A stretch of DNA of 64,000 nt from CAYWMD01 sp964458575. GTDB lineage: Bacteria > Verrucomicrobiota > Verrucomicrobiia > Limisphaerales > JADLHS01. Numbering within the stretch: the first letter of the stretch is position 1; every line of letters begins with the position of its first letter. Under the pieces are notes generated by a model. That model was not told the origin of the DNA. It did not search any database and saw only the letters and a list, made by a program, of their open reading frames with translations. The stretch spans positions 1 through 64,000 of the forward strand of contig CAYWMD010000036.1 in the NCBI GenBank assembly GCA_964458575.1, read 5' to 3'. Made by a program: the position numbers and the translations under genes. Below, one piece after another: positions 55,303-64,000 of this stretch.

Positions 55303-58300
55303 TTGGAAACACCTGGCAGGAGCTTTTTCTGATCTAAAGCGTCCAATGCTTTCAAGTCGCCCTTCCAAGACAACGCCAACTCGCTTCGCCCGGTTGTTTC
55401 GTAAAGCTGGACCAGCAACGCAATCATTTGCCTCATTCGGTTTTTGTCCGCTACAAAGTGGTTCGGCAAGTCCGGCGGTAATGTTTCTTTGGCCTGTTTC
55501 CGGCCCGCCGCAATAATTGCCAAAAGGAGCGGTTCAGCCTCCTCAAATTTTTTCTGTCCAACAAAACTCTCCGCCAGCATCCCTCGAGCGCTGAAGGCAT
55601 AGGCCTTTGGATGGCTTCGCTCATTCAATGCAATCAATTCGTAGAGATTTGACTCGGCCTCGGCAAACTTCTGCTCGGTTAGGAGCGTACGGGCCAATGA
55701 GCCAAGCGCATTGCCGATTTCATTGGTGTTATTGACACTGCGTACATAATTCAGTCGCTCGCGAAAAACACTCTCAGCTTCCGCGAAACGCTGGCCGTCC
55801 CGGAAGAGAACGCCCAGTTGAAAGAGAGTCTTCCAGACGCGCGCGTCGCCTCCTTGTGTCGAATTCGAACCAGCAAACAGTTCATTAAGATCCGCGCGGT
55901 ATTTTTCCGGTGCCACATCAGCATATAACCCTACGTCAGCGACGCCGGGACCGAGCGTATTAATTGCCACAACGCACAGAACATTTGTCCCAATTCGCAA
56001 CGATTTTTGCGCAGTTGGCTGGCAGGCGTGCAGGCGATACATTGGCCCCCACGCTGAGAACTCGGCGGCTTTCACGTCGTTCAACCAGATTATGACTTTA
56101 TCGTCCAATTTGACGCGAAAGACTAATGGTGCTTCGGGAACAGAATCCAGCAGGAAAGACTTCCGCAGCCAGAGCTTCTTACCAATCCAGGTTGTTCGCT
56201 TTGCATATTGACCGTTGCCAAACGGAGCCGCTCCATCAGACCACCCGATAGTTGAAAACCCCATCTCTTTCCAATTTGTAGCGGGCTGATCGTTTCGAAA
56301 ATACCACAGCTGTGTTCCGGCTTCAGAATCAAGTACTAGCGGCAAGAAGTGAGGCTTGGCGGTCAGCCCGATCACAAAATCGTTGTAGGAATTCTCAGAA
56401 GCGTCTTTCTGGTCCAGCGATGATAATTCCCAGGCATGTTTTGAGGCTTGTCGCGACGCGCCAATTGCCGCTTCGACCGCTACGAGTTCAGACATCATCG
56501 CTATCGTTTCTGGATGCGATGCACCGAAGGCTTTCTTGGATTGCGCCAATGCTTTCTCACTCAATTTCAAGGCTGCCTCTTGTCGTCCCGCACGCGCTAT
56601 CGTCCGGAATGCGGCTCCAATCGGTCTGCTTATCAATGCCTCGAGTGGCGTGTTGTCATAGGCTTGCACATCAAGGGGTGCTGCAAGCTCCTTGTAGATC
56701 GAGAATGCGTCATTCAGACGATCATCCCGGGCGTAAGCATCAATCAACCGGCGTGCCAACCATTGGGTATGTCCAGCCCCTCGACCCAGTTTGATCTTCT
56801 TGAATGCGAGATCGGATTCAAAAAGCGCTATGGCTTCCCGGACTTTGCCTTCATCCAAACAAACACTTGCCAGATCGCCCATGGTCCAGTGCGCATCCAT
56901 GTCGTTGGTTCCAAAGACTAAGGACTGAGTGCGCAACACGTCTTCCAGTATTTTAATCGCGGCTGGCTTGCGGTTGACAGCGGAGTAACACCGACCAAGC
57001 ATATGCCTCGTTCGGAGCAAGTTGCGGTCTTCTCCCGGAAGCGCGACCGAGCGTGCCGCCAAGCATTTTTCCGCGTACAGAAGCGCATTTGTGGAATTGT
57101 TGACCGCCAAGCTGGTATCGGCCAGCGTGTACAAGACGTCCAAAGTCCTCGGATTGGTCGCTCCGTAAACTTTGATGCTGACGGCAAGCACCTGTTCAAG
57201 TTTCTTCAAAGCCTCGGCTTGCTTGCCTTGATTCCTCAACGCTCGGCTCTCTTCGTTCAGTCCTTCATATTCAGCTTCCAGCTGCAACTGCTCCCGCGTG
57301 GTTTCCGCGATAATCTGGCGCCGTTGGAAATTATTCTGGCTCTTCCAAAGATGAAAAGTTACGGCGAGGCAGACGAGGACGATAAAGCTCAACGCGAGCG
57401 AAGCGCCGGCCAGCAGCTTGTGTTTCTTAAGTGTCTTCTCCAGCCGGTAAGCGATGCTTGGTGGACGAGCCGATACTGGTTGTGCTTCCAAATGCCGTCT
57501 TATGTCGGAAGCCAATACATCGGCTGACTCGTAACGACGTTGCCGGTTCTTCTCCAGACACCGCATCACAATCCAGTCCAAGTCGCCACGGATCTGGGTG
57601 ACCAATCGCGGAGGTTCGGTGGACCGACGACTTGACACTCCTGTCAGGATGTTCGCCTCTAGCGATGTTAATCGCGTGCTTGGTCGCACTGGCTCCTGCT
57701 CGCGGATAATTCGCCGCATTTGTTCCAAACCAGCTTGCAACAACAAACGAGATTCGAATGGGGGTTCGTCGGTCAGAAGTTCGTAAAGCAAGACGCCGAG
57801 ACTGTAGATATCACTACGGACATCAAGCTCCAAACCGCTCAATTCGGCCTGCTCCGGGCTCATGTAGGCCGGCGTGCCGATGAATTGTTCGAACGCGGTA
57901 TAGATCGTTTTGTCGGTCAGCGGCTGGCCAGTCGTGGCTTTGGCGATGCCGAAGTCAATGATCTTGGGCACCGGTTCGCCGTCTTGCATCGTCACCAGGA
58001 TATTTGAAGGCTTGATGTCGCGGTGGATTATGTGCCTCTCGTGGGCGTGTTGAATCCCCCGACACACTTGGAGGAACAACTTCAGCCGGTTATCGGTGGA
58101 CAATTTGTTCTGATCGCAATAACCAGTAATCGAGATGCCACGCACCAACTCCATCACAAAGAACGGGCGGCCGGTTTCAGTGGCACCGGCGTCCAACACT
58201 TTGCAAATGTTGGGGTGATCCATAAGTGCCAGCGCCTGACGTTCGGCTTCGAAGCGGGCGATGACCATCTTGGTGTCCATCCCAAGTTTGACGATTTTGA

Positions 58301-58484
58301 GCGCGACTCGACGTCGCACTGGCTCGACTTGTTCTGCCACGTAAACTACTCCGCAACCGCCCTCGCCGATTTGCTGTAGCAGATGGTAACCTCCGATCCT
58401 GTCGCCTGCCTTTTCAGCGACGGGGATGAAGCGCTGAGCGTCCGTTTGGGAGATTCGCCCCTGATTCGCATCGCTAGGATTCAT
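55299..58484 (-). CDS. Transmembrane Ser/Thr kinase with TPR and inserted jelly-roll domain
   Basis: 1061 residues. Kinase domain about 33-330: glycine loop LQQIGEGGCGVVYVA, Lys63, HIIHRDIKPSNILV (catalytic HRD 154-156), DFG 177-179 and GTPAYMSPEQAELSGLELDV. One helix (LLAGASLALSFIVLVCLAVT, 357-380). Outside: TPR helices about 395-700 (ALKKLEQVLAVSIKVYGATN), then about 714-857 a beta-rich, carbohydrate-binding-like region (QLWYFRNDQPATNWKEMGF, LWLRKSFLLDSVPEAPLVFR, KVIIWLNDVKAAEF, GTNVLCVVAINTLGPGVADV), then a second TPR set (about 880-1050). All kinase residues are intact. It pairs with the downstream sigma gene and the paralogous kinase upstream (74-bp gap). Confidence 0.9.
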   Translation of the reverse strand: MNPSDANQGRISQTDAQRFIPVAEKAGDRIGGYHLLQQIGEGGCGVVYVAEQVEPVRRRVALKIVKLGMDTKMVIARFEAERQALALMDHPNICKVLDAGATETGRPFFVMELVRGISITGYCDQNKLSTDNRLKLFLQVCRGIQHAHERHIIHRDIKPSNILVTMQDGEPVPKIIDFGIAKATTGQPLTDKTIYTAFEQFIGTPAYMSPEQAELSGLELDVRSDIYSLGVLLYELLTDEPPFESRLLLQAGLEQMRRIIREQEPVRPSTRLTSLEANILTGVSSRRSTEPPRLVTQIRGDLDWIVMRCLEKNRQRRYESADVLASDIRRHLEAQPVSARPPSIAYRLEKTLKKHKLLAGASLALSFIVLVCLAVTFHLWKSQNNFQRRQIIAETTREQLQLEAEYEGLNEESRALRNQGKQAEALKKLEQVLAVSIKVYGATNPRTLDVLYTLADTSLAVNNSTNALLYAEKCLAARSVALPGEDRNLLRTRHMLGRCYSAVNRKPAAIKILEDVLRTQSLVFGTNDMDAHWTMGDLASVCLDEGKVREAIALFESDLAFKKIKLGRGAGHTQWLARRLIDAYARDDRLNDAFSIYKELAAPLDVQAYDNTPLEALISRPIGAAFRTIARAGRQEAALKLSEKALAQSKKAFGASHPETIAMMSELVAVEAAIGASRQASKHAWELSSLDQKDASENSYNDFVIGLTAKPHFLPLVLDSEAGTQLWYFRNDQPATNWKEMGFSTIGWSDGAAPFGNGQYAKRTTWIGKKLWLRKSFLLDSVPEAPLVFRVKLDDKVIIWLNDVKAAEFSAWGPMYRLHACQPTAQKSLRIGTNVLCVVAINTLGPGVADVGLYADVAPEKYRADLNELFAGSNSTQGGDARVWKTLFQLGVLFRDGQRFAEAESVFRERLNYVRSVNNTNEIGNALGSLARTLLTEQKFAEAESNLYELIALNERSHPKAYAFSARGMLAESFVGQKKFEEAEPLLLAIIAAGRKQAKETLPPDLPNHFVADKNRMRQMIALLVQLYETTGRSELALSWKGDLKALDALDQKKLLPGVSK

Positions 58485-58558
58485 GACAGTGGTTTGCTAC
58501 GGGCCAGCCTAAAGAAAGGACCGTCGCGGTTCAAACATCGAAGCGCCCGAGTCCAACT

Positions 58559-60871
58559 TCATTCGAGGTCGTGAAAGGGTAAATTCGCCTCGTAGAGTTT
58601 CAATCGTGAAAGGTATCCGTTGCTTTCCTGTTCGCCCTCTGAATTCACCAATTTGATCGCCTCTTGCTGAATGTGGACAGCTTGCTCAAACTGGCCGATC
58701 TCGGCAAGGGCGGCAGCCAGAGTATCGAGTATTCTTGGATCCTCTCGCTTGGTTATCTCTACGGCCTTCTCCGCGTAACGAACGGCGTTGCTCCCATCTC
58801 GCACTTGAGCATTCTTGCAAGTCGCCAGTGTCCACGCGAGCGCATTGAGCGATTGCGGATTCCCGCGTTCTGCTTCTGGGCGGTACCTCTCAGCGATTCG
58901 CTTGAGCCAGACGGCGGCTTCTTTTTCATCCCGTGCCACTCCCTGGCCACGGGTGAACATTCTTACGAGCATTCTCTCAGCTTCGGTATTCTTGGTGTCA
59001 GCGCTCTTGCGAATAATTTCGAGATTCTGCGCGAGGAGTTTGTCGGCTTCGACTATCTTGCCAGTGTACCGCAATGCGCGCTCAAGCCCGTAAAGAGTGT
59101 AGAAAACCTCGGGATCCCCCCAGCCGCTGAACTTCACCTGCAACTCAAACGACTCCCTCTGGAAAGCTTCAGCCTCGGCCAGCCTTCCTTGCAACTCCAG
59201 CGAATCCCCAATGCAATGCAGCACGTCTGCCAGAAATTTTGATTTGCCATTGGGTAGTTTCCTGAGTCGCGCCAACACCTGGCGCAATGCCTGTTCCGCG
59301 TCTGGCAACTCGTTAGTGCGCCGTATTCCGCCTGGGCCACGGGGACCATTCCAAGCCGACCAATTGATCAAACGACCCAAGTTGTAGAGCGCATCAGTTG
59401 ACGATTCTTTAGCCACTATTTTACGGTAGACGCTGGCTGCATCCGAGAACTGCCCTCGCTGCTCCAAATCGTGTGCCACTTTTCGAAGTTTGTTGAGTTC
59501 CGCTTCCTGCTTGAGTTGCTCTTGTGCCTTTTCTGCATCAATAGCATGCACTCGCGCTTTCCGCTCGCGGACCAGCAATCCGGTCACGATAGCAATTGCA
59601 CATACGAGCGCGATGACTATCACGAACGCAATGGCTACAGCTAGTTTATTTCTCTGAACGAGCTTTTGCGTGCGGTAAAGCGTGCTCGGCGGTCTAGCGA
59701 TGATGGGCTCGTTACTGAGGTGGCGTTGTATTTCGGTGGCGAGACCGTTCGCTGTTTCGTAGCGCCGGGTGCGGTCTTTCTCCAACGACTTCATCACGAT
59801 CCAATCCAAGTCGCCGCGGATGAGGTTGAGTAGTTTCGGGGCTTCAGCGCGGCGATATTCGGCCACAGCGGTGAGGTCGGCGTCGTCCAAGGTGCTCAGG
59901 CGGGTGCTCGGGCGTTGCGGTTCTTGTTCGCGGATAATGCGCCGCATCTGATCGAGGCCTGCTTTCAGAAGTGTGGCGGCATCGAAAGGGGTCCGTCCGG
60001 TAAGCAGTTCGTAGAGCAGCACGCCGAGCGAGTAGATGTCGCTGCGCGTATCAATGTCCAGGCCGCTCATCTCGGCCTGCTCGGGGCTCATGTAGGCGGG
60101 CGTGCCGATAAATTGCTCGAAGGCGGTGTAAATGGTCTTATCGGTCAGGCGCTGGTTGCTGATCGCCTTGGCGATTCCAAAGTCAATCACCTTGGGCACG
60201 GGCACGCCGTCGTGGAGCGTGACAAGGATGTTCGAAGGTTTGATGTCGCGGTGGATGATGCCCTTCTGGTGGGCGTGTTGAACGGCATGACAGACCTGGA
60301 TGAACAGTTTGAGACGTTCCTCGGTGGAGAGTTTGTTCTGGTCGCAGTAGTCGGTGATTTTGATGCCGCGTACGAGTTCCATCACGAAGAATGGCCGCCC
60401 GGTACTGGTCGCGCCGGCGTCAAGCACCTTGGCGATGTTGGGATGGTCCATGAGCGCCAGCGCCTGACGCTCGGCCTCGAAGCGGGCGACGACTTCCTTG
60501 GTGGCCATCCCTAGCTTGATGATCTTGAGTGCCACTCGTCGCCGCACAGGCTTTTCCTGGTCGGCCACATAGACTTCGCCGCAACCGCCTTCGCCGATTT
60601 TCTCGCGCAACTTGTAATTCCCGATCACGTCGCCGGGTTTTTCGCCACTGGCCATGAAATCCGCGTTGAGCCGGAGGGTGGGATTAGGATTCGGCAGAGG
60701 TTCCAAGAATGAGCCGGCGTTCTCGCTGGCGGCGAGGAGTTTCTCGACGCGCGCACGCACAAGGGTATCGCCGCCGCAAGCGCGCTCGAGATAAGCCGCG
60801 CGTTCCGCGGCATCGGTCAATGCGAAGGCCTCGTCGAAGATTCTCGCCTCGGATGTCGGAGGACCATTCAT
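58559..60871 (-). CDS. Transmembrane Ser/Thr kinase with TPR sensor
   Basis: 770 residues. N-terminal helical extension about 1-75 (IFDEAFALTDAAERAAYLER, ACGGDTLVRARVEKLLAA), the standard leader of PVC-type STKs. Kinase domain about 80-390: glycine loop KIGEGGCGEVYVAD, Lys116, GIIHRDIKPSNILV (HRD 207-209), DFG 230-232, GTPAYMSPEQAEMSGLDIDT. One helix (LAVAIAFVIVIALVCAIAIV, 409-432). TPR/SEL1-like repeats outside (QFSDAASVYRKIVAKESSTD, MLVRMFTRGQGVARDEKEAA). The kinase domain is closely similar to that of the neighbour at 55299-58484, showing tandem duplication. It is the first gene of the kinase-kinase-sigma set. Activation signal unknown. Confidence 0.92.
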   Translation of the reverse strand: MNGPPTSEARIFDEAFALTDAAERAAYLERACGGDTLVRARVEKLLAASENAGSFLEPLPNPNPTLRLNADFMASGEKPGDVIGNYKLREKIGEGGCGEVYVADQEKPVRRRVALKIIKLGMATKEVVARFEAERQALALMDHPNIAKVLDAGATSTGRPFFVMELVRGIKITDYCDQNKLSTEERLKLFIQVCHAVQHAHQKGIIHRDIKPSNILVTLHDGVPVPKVIDFGIAKAISNQRLTDKTIYTAFEQFIGTPAYMSPEQAEMSGLDIDTRSDIYSLGVLLYELLTGRTPFDAATLLKAGLDQMRRIIREQEPQRPSTRLSTLDDADLTAVAEYRRAEAPKLLNLIRGDLDWIVMKSLEKDRTRRYETANGLATEIQRHLSNEPIIARPPSTLYRTQKLVQRNKLAVAIAFVIVIALVCAIAIVTGLLVRERKARVHAIDAEKAQEQLKQEAELNKLRKVAHDLEQRGQFSDAASVYRKIVAKESSTDALYNLGRLINWSAWNGPRGPGGIRRTNELPDAEQALRQVLARLRKLPNGKSKFLADVLHCIGDSLELQGRLAEAEAFQRESFELQVKFSGWGDPEVFYTLYGLERALRYTGKIVEADKLLAQNLEIIRKSADTKNTEAERMLVRMFTRGQGVARDEKEAAVWLKRIAERYRPEAERGNPQSLNALAWTLATCKNAQVRDGSNAVRYAEKAVEITKREDPRILDTLAAALAEIGQFEQAVHIQQEAIKLVNSEGEQESNGYLSRLKLYEANLPFHDLE

Positions 60872-60901
60872 GGCTCAGTCGGGCGGTGGATTTGTAGCCA
60901 A

Positions 60902-61147
60902 TCAAACCGAGTGTGCCAACACCGGAGTGCGGTAGCGTGCGGGGATTTCAATTTGCGGAAGCGGGATATGGGAATCCCAGGTGTCGCCTACCAATGATTT
61001 CCAGCGGTTGGATTGGCAACCGCCCGGCAAAGGGATCGTGATCCGGTGCAGGCAGGTCGGGCAGAGTATCTGCCGGCCGGCGAGAGTCGAACCGCATTCC
61101 AATCGTTGGCCACAGTAAATGCAGGAGAATTTCAGGTAGTTGTTCAT
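60902..61147 (-). CDS. Small zinc-ribbon protein
   Basis: 81 residues from ATG 61147. Four cysteines in two pairs, KFSCIYCGQRLECGSTLAGR then QILCPTCLHRITIPLP: C-x-x-C ... C-x-x-C spaced as in zinc ribbons (similar to the first module of the protein at 47447-49924). No other recognisable part. A C-terminal SHIPLPQIEIPARYRTPVL tail follows. Role unknown. It lies on the same strand as the kinase cassette, 30 bp from its first gene, and may be the first gene of that transcript. Confidence 0.65.
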   Translation of the reverse strand: MNNYLKFSCIYCGQRLECGSTLAGRQILCPTCLHRITIPLPGGCQSNRWKSLVGDTWDSHIPLPQIEIPARYRTPVLAHSV

Positions 61148-61205
61148 GGCTGGCTTTTCCAATTCAGTTGTCGATCGTCGCTCACTCACTGATTGATAGT
61201 CCGGA

Positions 61206-61781
61206 TCATGGCGTGGCATCGCGTCGCGATTGCAGGATTTTCAACTGCTCATTGAGCTTGAGTTTGCGCTCACGCAACGACTGCCGCTCGTTTCGAAGTT
61301 CCCCCAATTGCCGTTTGCGGCCGTTGCCTGCGGCCATATTCGCATAAATGCTGATCTGCCCCTGGAGTTTGCCGTCCTGTTCTTGCAGCTTGGCGATTTC
61401 ATTCTTGATCTCGGACTCGCGGCGTTCCGCGACAAGGCGGGCGGCCGCTTGCTGGGCGGCGAATTGCGTCGCTGCAGACTCCGCCTGCCGCCGCTGATAC
61501 TCAGCCACCTTGGCAGAGTCGTAAGGATATTTGGCGGCGAGTTGGGGAGGCAGTTCTGGTCGCGGAATCTTTCGTCCGCTGCTACCCCCCTCATACAGCA
61601 CGTAAACATACGTGGGAGTAACGGAATAAACCTTGGCGATCTTGTTGGTTTTGCCGTCGGAAAAGTCGCAACCGAGATCTTCGGTTACGATGGCGCTAGC
61701 TTGTAGGTTGGTTTGCCCGACTGCTGCGTGATGATTGAGGAGCAGGCAGAGGGCGCAGGCGATTCTGAGTGATGTTTTCAT
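61206..61781 (-). CDS. Hypothetical exported coiled-coil protein
   Basis: 191 residues from ATG 61781. Signal peptide TSLRIACALCLLLNHHAAVG. A short beta region (IAKVYSVTPTYVYVLYEGGS) resembles a thylakoid/SH3-like strand pair. A coiled coil begins near residue 95 (ESEIKNEIAKLQEQDGKLQG, ELRNERQSLRERKLKLNEQL). No family recognised. The upstream start candidate at 61817 would add 12 residues before the signal and is less likely. Convergent orientation is not involved: the gene precedes the zinc-ribbon gene by 58 bp on the same strand. Confidence 0.68.
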   Translation of the reverse strand: MKTSLRIACALCLLLNHHAAVGQTNLQASAIVTEDLGCDFSDGKTNKIAKVYSVTPTYVYVLYEGGSSGRKIPRPELPPQLAAKYPYDSAKVAEYQRRQAESAATQFAAQQAAARLVAERRESEIKNEIAKLQEQDGKLQGQISIYANMAAGNGRKRQLGELRNERQSLRERKLKLNEQLKILQSRRDATP

Positions 61782-61954
61782 AACTTTTGAATGTTGGGTG
61801 TTCGGCCGTCTGCTCATACATGCGGAACTGAATCGAAAAAGGGATCACCAGGTCGAAGAAATGTTTTCCGAAAAAAAATGAGCCAGTTTTCAATTGGATT
61901 CCGCATGACCAGTTGAAGCGCCGGTCATGGTGACCGGCCACGAACTGAAAACCT

Positions 61955-63511
61955 ATGAAAACAACTCGGTCTCTCCCTTGCCTCCTCCAACTGTCTCGGC
62001 CGGCCGCCGTGCTCGCAGCGCTCCTGTTTGCGTTCCTCACTTCGCCTCGAATATCGCTCCAAGCGGCCACCGTGATTTACTCAAGCAACTTCGAACTGGG
62101 AGCCGGGCCGGAATGGTCGGAGCGAAAGACCTCCTTGACCCCGATTGGTTACCGGCAATTTCTGGGCGGATTTGGACACGGAGCTACAAACCTGCTGACG
62201 TTGACCAATCTGCCGCCACACACCGCACTGACAGTTATGTTTGATCTGTTTGTTGCGAAGTCCTGGGATGGCAACCAAGGGCCGGACATCTGGGACATGC
62301 GGGAAAAGGGAAGTCCCATGGCGATTATGCGAACGAGTTTCAGCGATAATCTAAGCCGACAGGCGTTCCCCGGCAGCTATGGAAGCGGGGATTATCACCG
62401 CCAGACCGGCGCCGCAGAGATTGACACGTTGGGCTACAACTTTGATTACGGAAACGGCTTGCAGGCAGCGAACGCGGTGTATCCTATTCAACGCACGTTT
62501 GCGCATTCGTCGAACTCGCTGACGTTGGCCTTTTCCACTTCGCTTGAAGGCACGGCTGACGAATCCTGGGGCCTGGACAATTTCATGGTCGTGGTGGGCG
62601 ATCTCCCGACGGTGAGCTTAGTTGGCCCGATGGACAACGCCGCGTTTTCGTCACCCGCGACGGTCACCATCCTGGTCAACGCTGCACCAGGGGACGAACC
62701 GCTTGGTCGGGTGGAACTTTACGGCGACCAAACACTGCTCCGGGTATGGACGAATGAGCCCTATTTCTTTGAATGGACAAATCTGCCAGCAGGAATGCAC
62801 TCGCTGCGGGCGCGCGCCTACTCGGCAGGCGGGTTGTGGAAGGACACGGTTGCCGCTGTGTCAGTCAACGGCCTGAAGGCCGAATACTTCAACAACGCCA
62901 ACCTGACTGGCACGCCCACGATTCGGAGAGATGCCGGCATCAATTTCAACTGGGGTGACGCATCGCCGATTCCGGGAGTGGGCAGCGGAGCGTTTTCCTC
63001 GCGCTGGACAGGCCTCATGGTGCCACGATTCACAGAAGCTTGCAGCATCAGCACAGCGAACGACGATGGGGTGCGAGTTTGGATAGCCGGGCAAAAGATC
63101 ATTGACGCTTGGCACGCACAGGTGGGCGCGCATACAAATCAAATTGCCCTGGAAGCTGGCAAGCCGTACCCCATCATGGTGGAATATTTCGACAGCGTTT
63201 GCTGCGGAGCAAAAATGAAATTGTTTTGGGAAAGCGCGCATCAAAACCGCGAAATCATTCCCCAGTCGCAATTATTCCCCCCCGGCAGCCTGCCGCCCGC
63301 ACTGTTCATTCGCCCGCTCGGGAATTCCCAGTTCGCTCTGGACTGGAGCACCAACGCCGCGAACCTTCGGCCCGCCACAGCGGCGACGCCGTCGCCTGGC
63401 AGTTGGAGCACAAACGTGCCGATCCTGAGCATGGGCGTCACCAATGGCATGAACCGCGTAGTGGTCAACGCGACCAATGCAGCCGGCTATTTCCGCCTGC
63501 AAAGCCAATGA
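61955..63511 (+). CDS. Secreted protein with PA14 domain
   Basis: 518 residues. Signal peptide (SRPAAVLAALLFAFLTSPRI). Residues about 40-205 form a concanavalin/LamG-like beta region (VIYSSNFELGAGPEWSERKT, LTLAFSTSLEGTADESWGLD). About 210-300 is an Ig-like segment with VSLVGPMDNAAFSSPATVTI and WTNLPAGMHSLRARAYSAGG (Big_9/BIG-like). The PA14 domain is GLKAEYFNNANLTGTPTIRR, FSSRWTGLMVPRFTEACSIS, TANDDGVRVWIAGQKIIDAW and KPYPIMVEYFDSVCCGAKMK (carbohydrate-binding fold; conserved W-x-A-D-D-G-V-R-x-x-I pattern as NDDGVRVWI). It ends with a fibronectin-like strand set. No sortase or autotransporter signal. A role in binding polysaccharide is likely. Confidence 0.84.
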   Translation: MKTTRSLPCLLQLSRPAAVLAALLFAFLTSPRISLQAATVIYSSNFELGAGPEWSERKTSLTPIGYRQFLGGFGHGATNLLTLTNLPPHTALTVMFDLFVAKSWDGNQGPDIWDMREKGSPMAIMRTSFSDNLSRQAFPGSYGSGDYHRQTGAAEIDTLGYNFDYGNGLQAANAVYPIQRTFAHSSNSLTLAFSTSLEGTADESWGLDNFMVVVGDLPTVSLVGPMDNAAFSSPATVTILVNAAPGDEPLGRVELYGDQTLLRVWTNEPYFFEWTNLPAGMHSLRARAYSAGGLWKDTVAAVSVNGLKAEYFNNANLTGTPTIRRDAGINFNWGDASPIPGVGSGAFSSRWTGLMVPRFTEACSISTANDDGVRVWIAGQKIIDAWHAQVGAHTNQIALEAGKPYPIMVEYFDSVCCGAKMKLFWESAHQNREIIPQSQLFPPGSLPPALFIRPLGNSQFALDWSTNAANLRPATAATPSPGSWSTNVPILSMGVTNGMNRVVVNATNAAGYFRLQSQ

Positions 63512-63609
63512 CAACCACTGTTTCGGGTCGCTGAACGATCCAGGTGCGCGGGAAGCGATACCGCGAACTACGGCTTGAGTTATCGCACCGCAAAGGAAAG
63601 AATTCGGCA

Positions 63610-64000
63610 TATGAAATTAATGGGCATCGGCGACGAAGCCGCCAACAGCGTGGACGGGCAGATTCAAGCCACGAAAGAACTCGGCTGGAAACATCTCGAA
63701 CCGCGCGGCATGGAAGTACCGGGCTTCGCCAAGGCGAATTTCCACGACATCCCCGACGCGGCGTTCGATCTCGCCGTGAAGAAATTGGAAGCGGCGGGCG
63801 TGGGCGTCTATTGCTTTGGCTCGACAATCATGAACTGGGCCAAGACCGTGGCGACGCCGTTCGACGTGACGCTGGCTGAAGTCAAACGCGCCATCCCGCG
63901 CATGAAACGCACCGGCGCGAAATTCATCCGCGTGATGAGCTTCAAACCCGGCGAGGACGAGTTCAAGATTCCCACCGCCGTGTTTGAGCGCGTCCGTGAA
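63610..64000 (+). CDS. Sugar phosphate isomerase/epimerase-like protein (TIM barrel), cut by right edge
   Basis: 130 complete codons from ATG 63610: MKLMGIGDEAANSVDGQIQA, then TKELGWKHLEPRGMEVPGFA and KANFHDIPDAAFDLAVKKLE, AAGVGVYCFGSTIMNWAKTV, LAEVKRAIPRMKRTGAKFIR. These are the first strands and helices of the xylose isomerase-like TIM barrel family (AP endonuclease 2-like), often encoded beside Gfo/Idh/MocA oxidoreductases. AAAGGAAAG (63592-63600) is a Shine-Dalgarno-like element about 10 bases before the ATG, one of few in this window. The rest lies beyond the edge, so metal-binding residues cannot be checked. Confidence 0.82.

Noticed and set aside
1..64000. tRNA, rRNA, insertion sequences, prophage or integrase genes
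   Set aside because: None could be recognised. No CCA-ended cloverleaf, transposase or integrase motif was seen on either strand.

Overview
The window is a GC-rich (about 60%) stretch of bacterial chromosome. It looks like a Verrucomicrobiota genome, most likely near the Pedosphaera/Limisphaerales group. The pointers are a secreted formylglycine sulfatase, stand-alone pseudopilins, Ser/Thr kinases with membrane-anchored TPR sensors paired with an ECF sigma factor, a MoxR/DUF58/VWA operon with DUF4159, and many intergenic hairpin repeats. This placement is inference from gene content; no rRNA or tRNA gene was seen. Most starts have no recognisable Shine-Dalgarno sequence, and several promoters place the transcript start at or very near the start codon.

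Layout. 1-346: 5' end of alaS, cut by the left edge. 540-6581 (minus): a tight five-gene operon, xylB, C39-like membrane peptidase, slyX, secreted beta-propeller, sulfatase. 6751-9286 (plus): an MFS transporter and an Mrp-type P-loop ATPase. 9318-9683: a small orphan gene. 9883-31401: a large surface-glycan island. It holds WaaG and WaaP homologues, two further LPS-kinase-like genes (one with two kinase domains in one chain), two paralogous membrane-anchored SGNH proteins, seven SAM methyltransferases including one FkbM type, two family-2 glycosyltransferases, a NodU-type carbamoyltransferase, an MsbA-like ABC exporter and a DegT/DnrJ aminotransferase. Together they suggest building and decorating an LPS core or O-glycan by phosphorylation, methylation and carbamoylation, and perhaps acylation.

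31379-44190 (minus): a BatA/MoxR-type operon (moxR, DUF58, two VWA membrane proteins, a 961-residue membrane coiled-coil protein, DUF4159) followed on the same strand by a metallophosphatase/tetraheme cytochrome lipoprotein and a thioredoxin lipoprotein. 44191-44871 is non-coding and full of hairpins. 44872-45876 is an orphan DRE-TIM aldolase. 45932-50586 (minus) holds two AT-richer orphan genes (one a possible pseudopilin remnant), a zinc-finger/TM/PQQ-propeller protein and a pseudopilin. 50778-54723 (plus) holds a Dpm1-like glycosyltransferase, FMN reductase, exported peroxiredoxin, Gfo/Idh/MocA oxidoreductase and a PmtA-like methyltransferase. 54736-60871 (minus) is a signalling cassette of two paralogous receptor kinases ending in an ECF sigma factor. 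60902-61781 (minus) holds two small genes. 61955-63511 is a secreted PA14-domain protein, and a sugar isomerase/epimerase-like gene runs off the right edge at 63610.

The most striking non-coding structure is a set of hairpin-pair elements, each with short stems (about 5-8 bp) and mostly 3-5 nt loops, present in most larger intergenic gaps from 393 to 44741 and not seen by eye after that. Stem sequences differ between sites while the architecture is kept, and some pairs of sites share framing arms.
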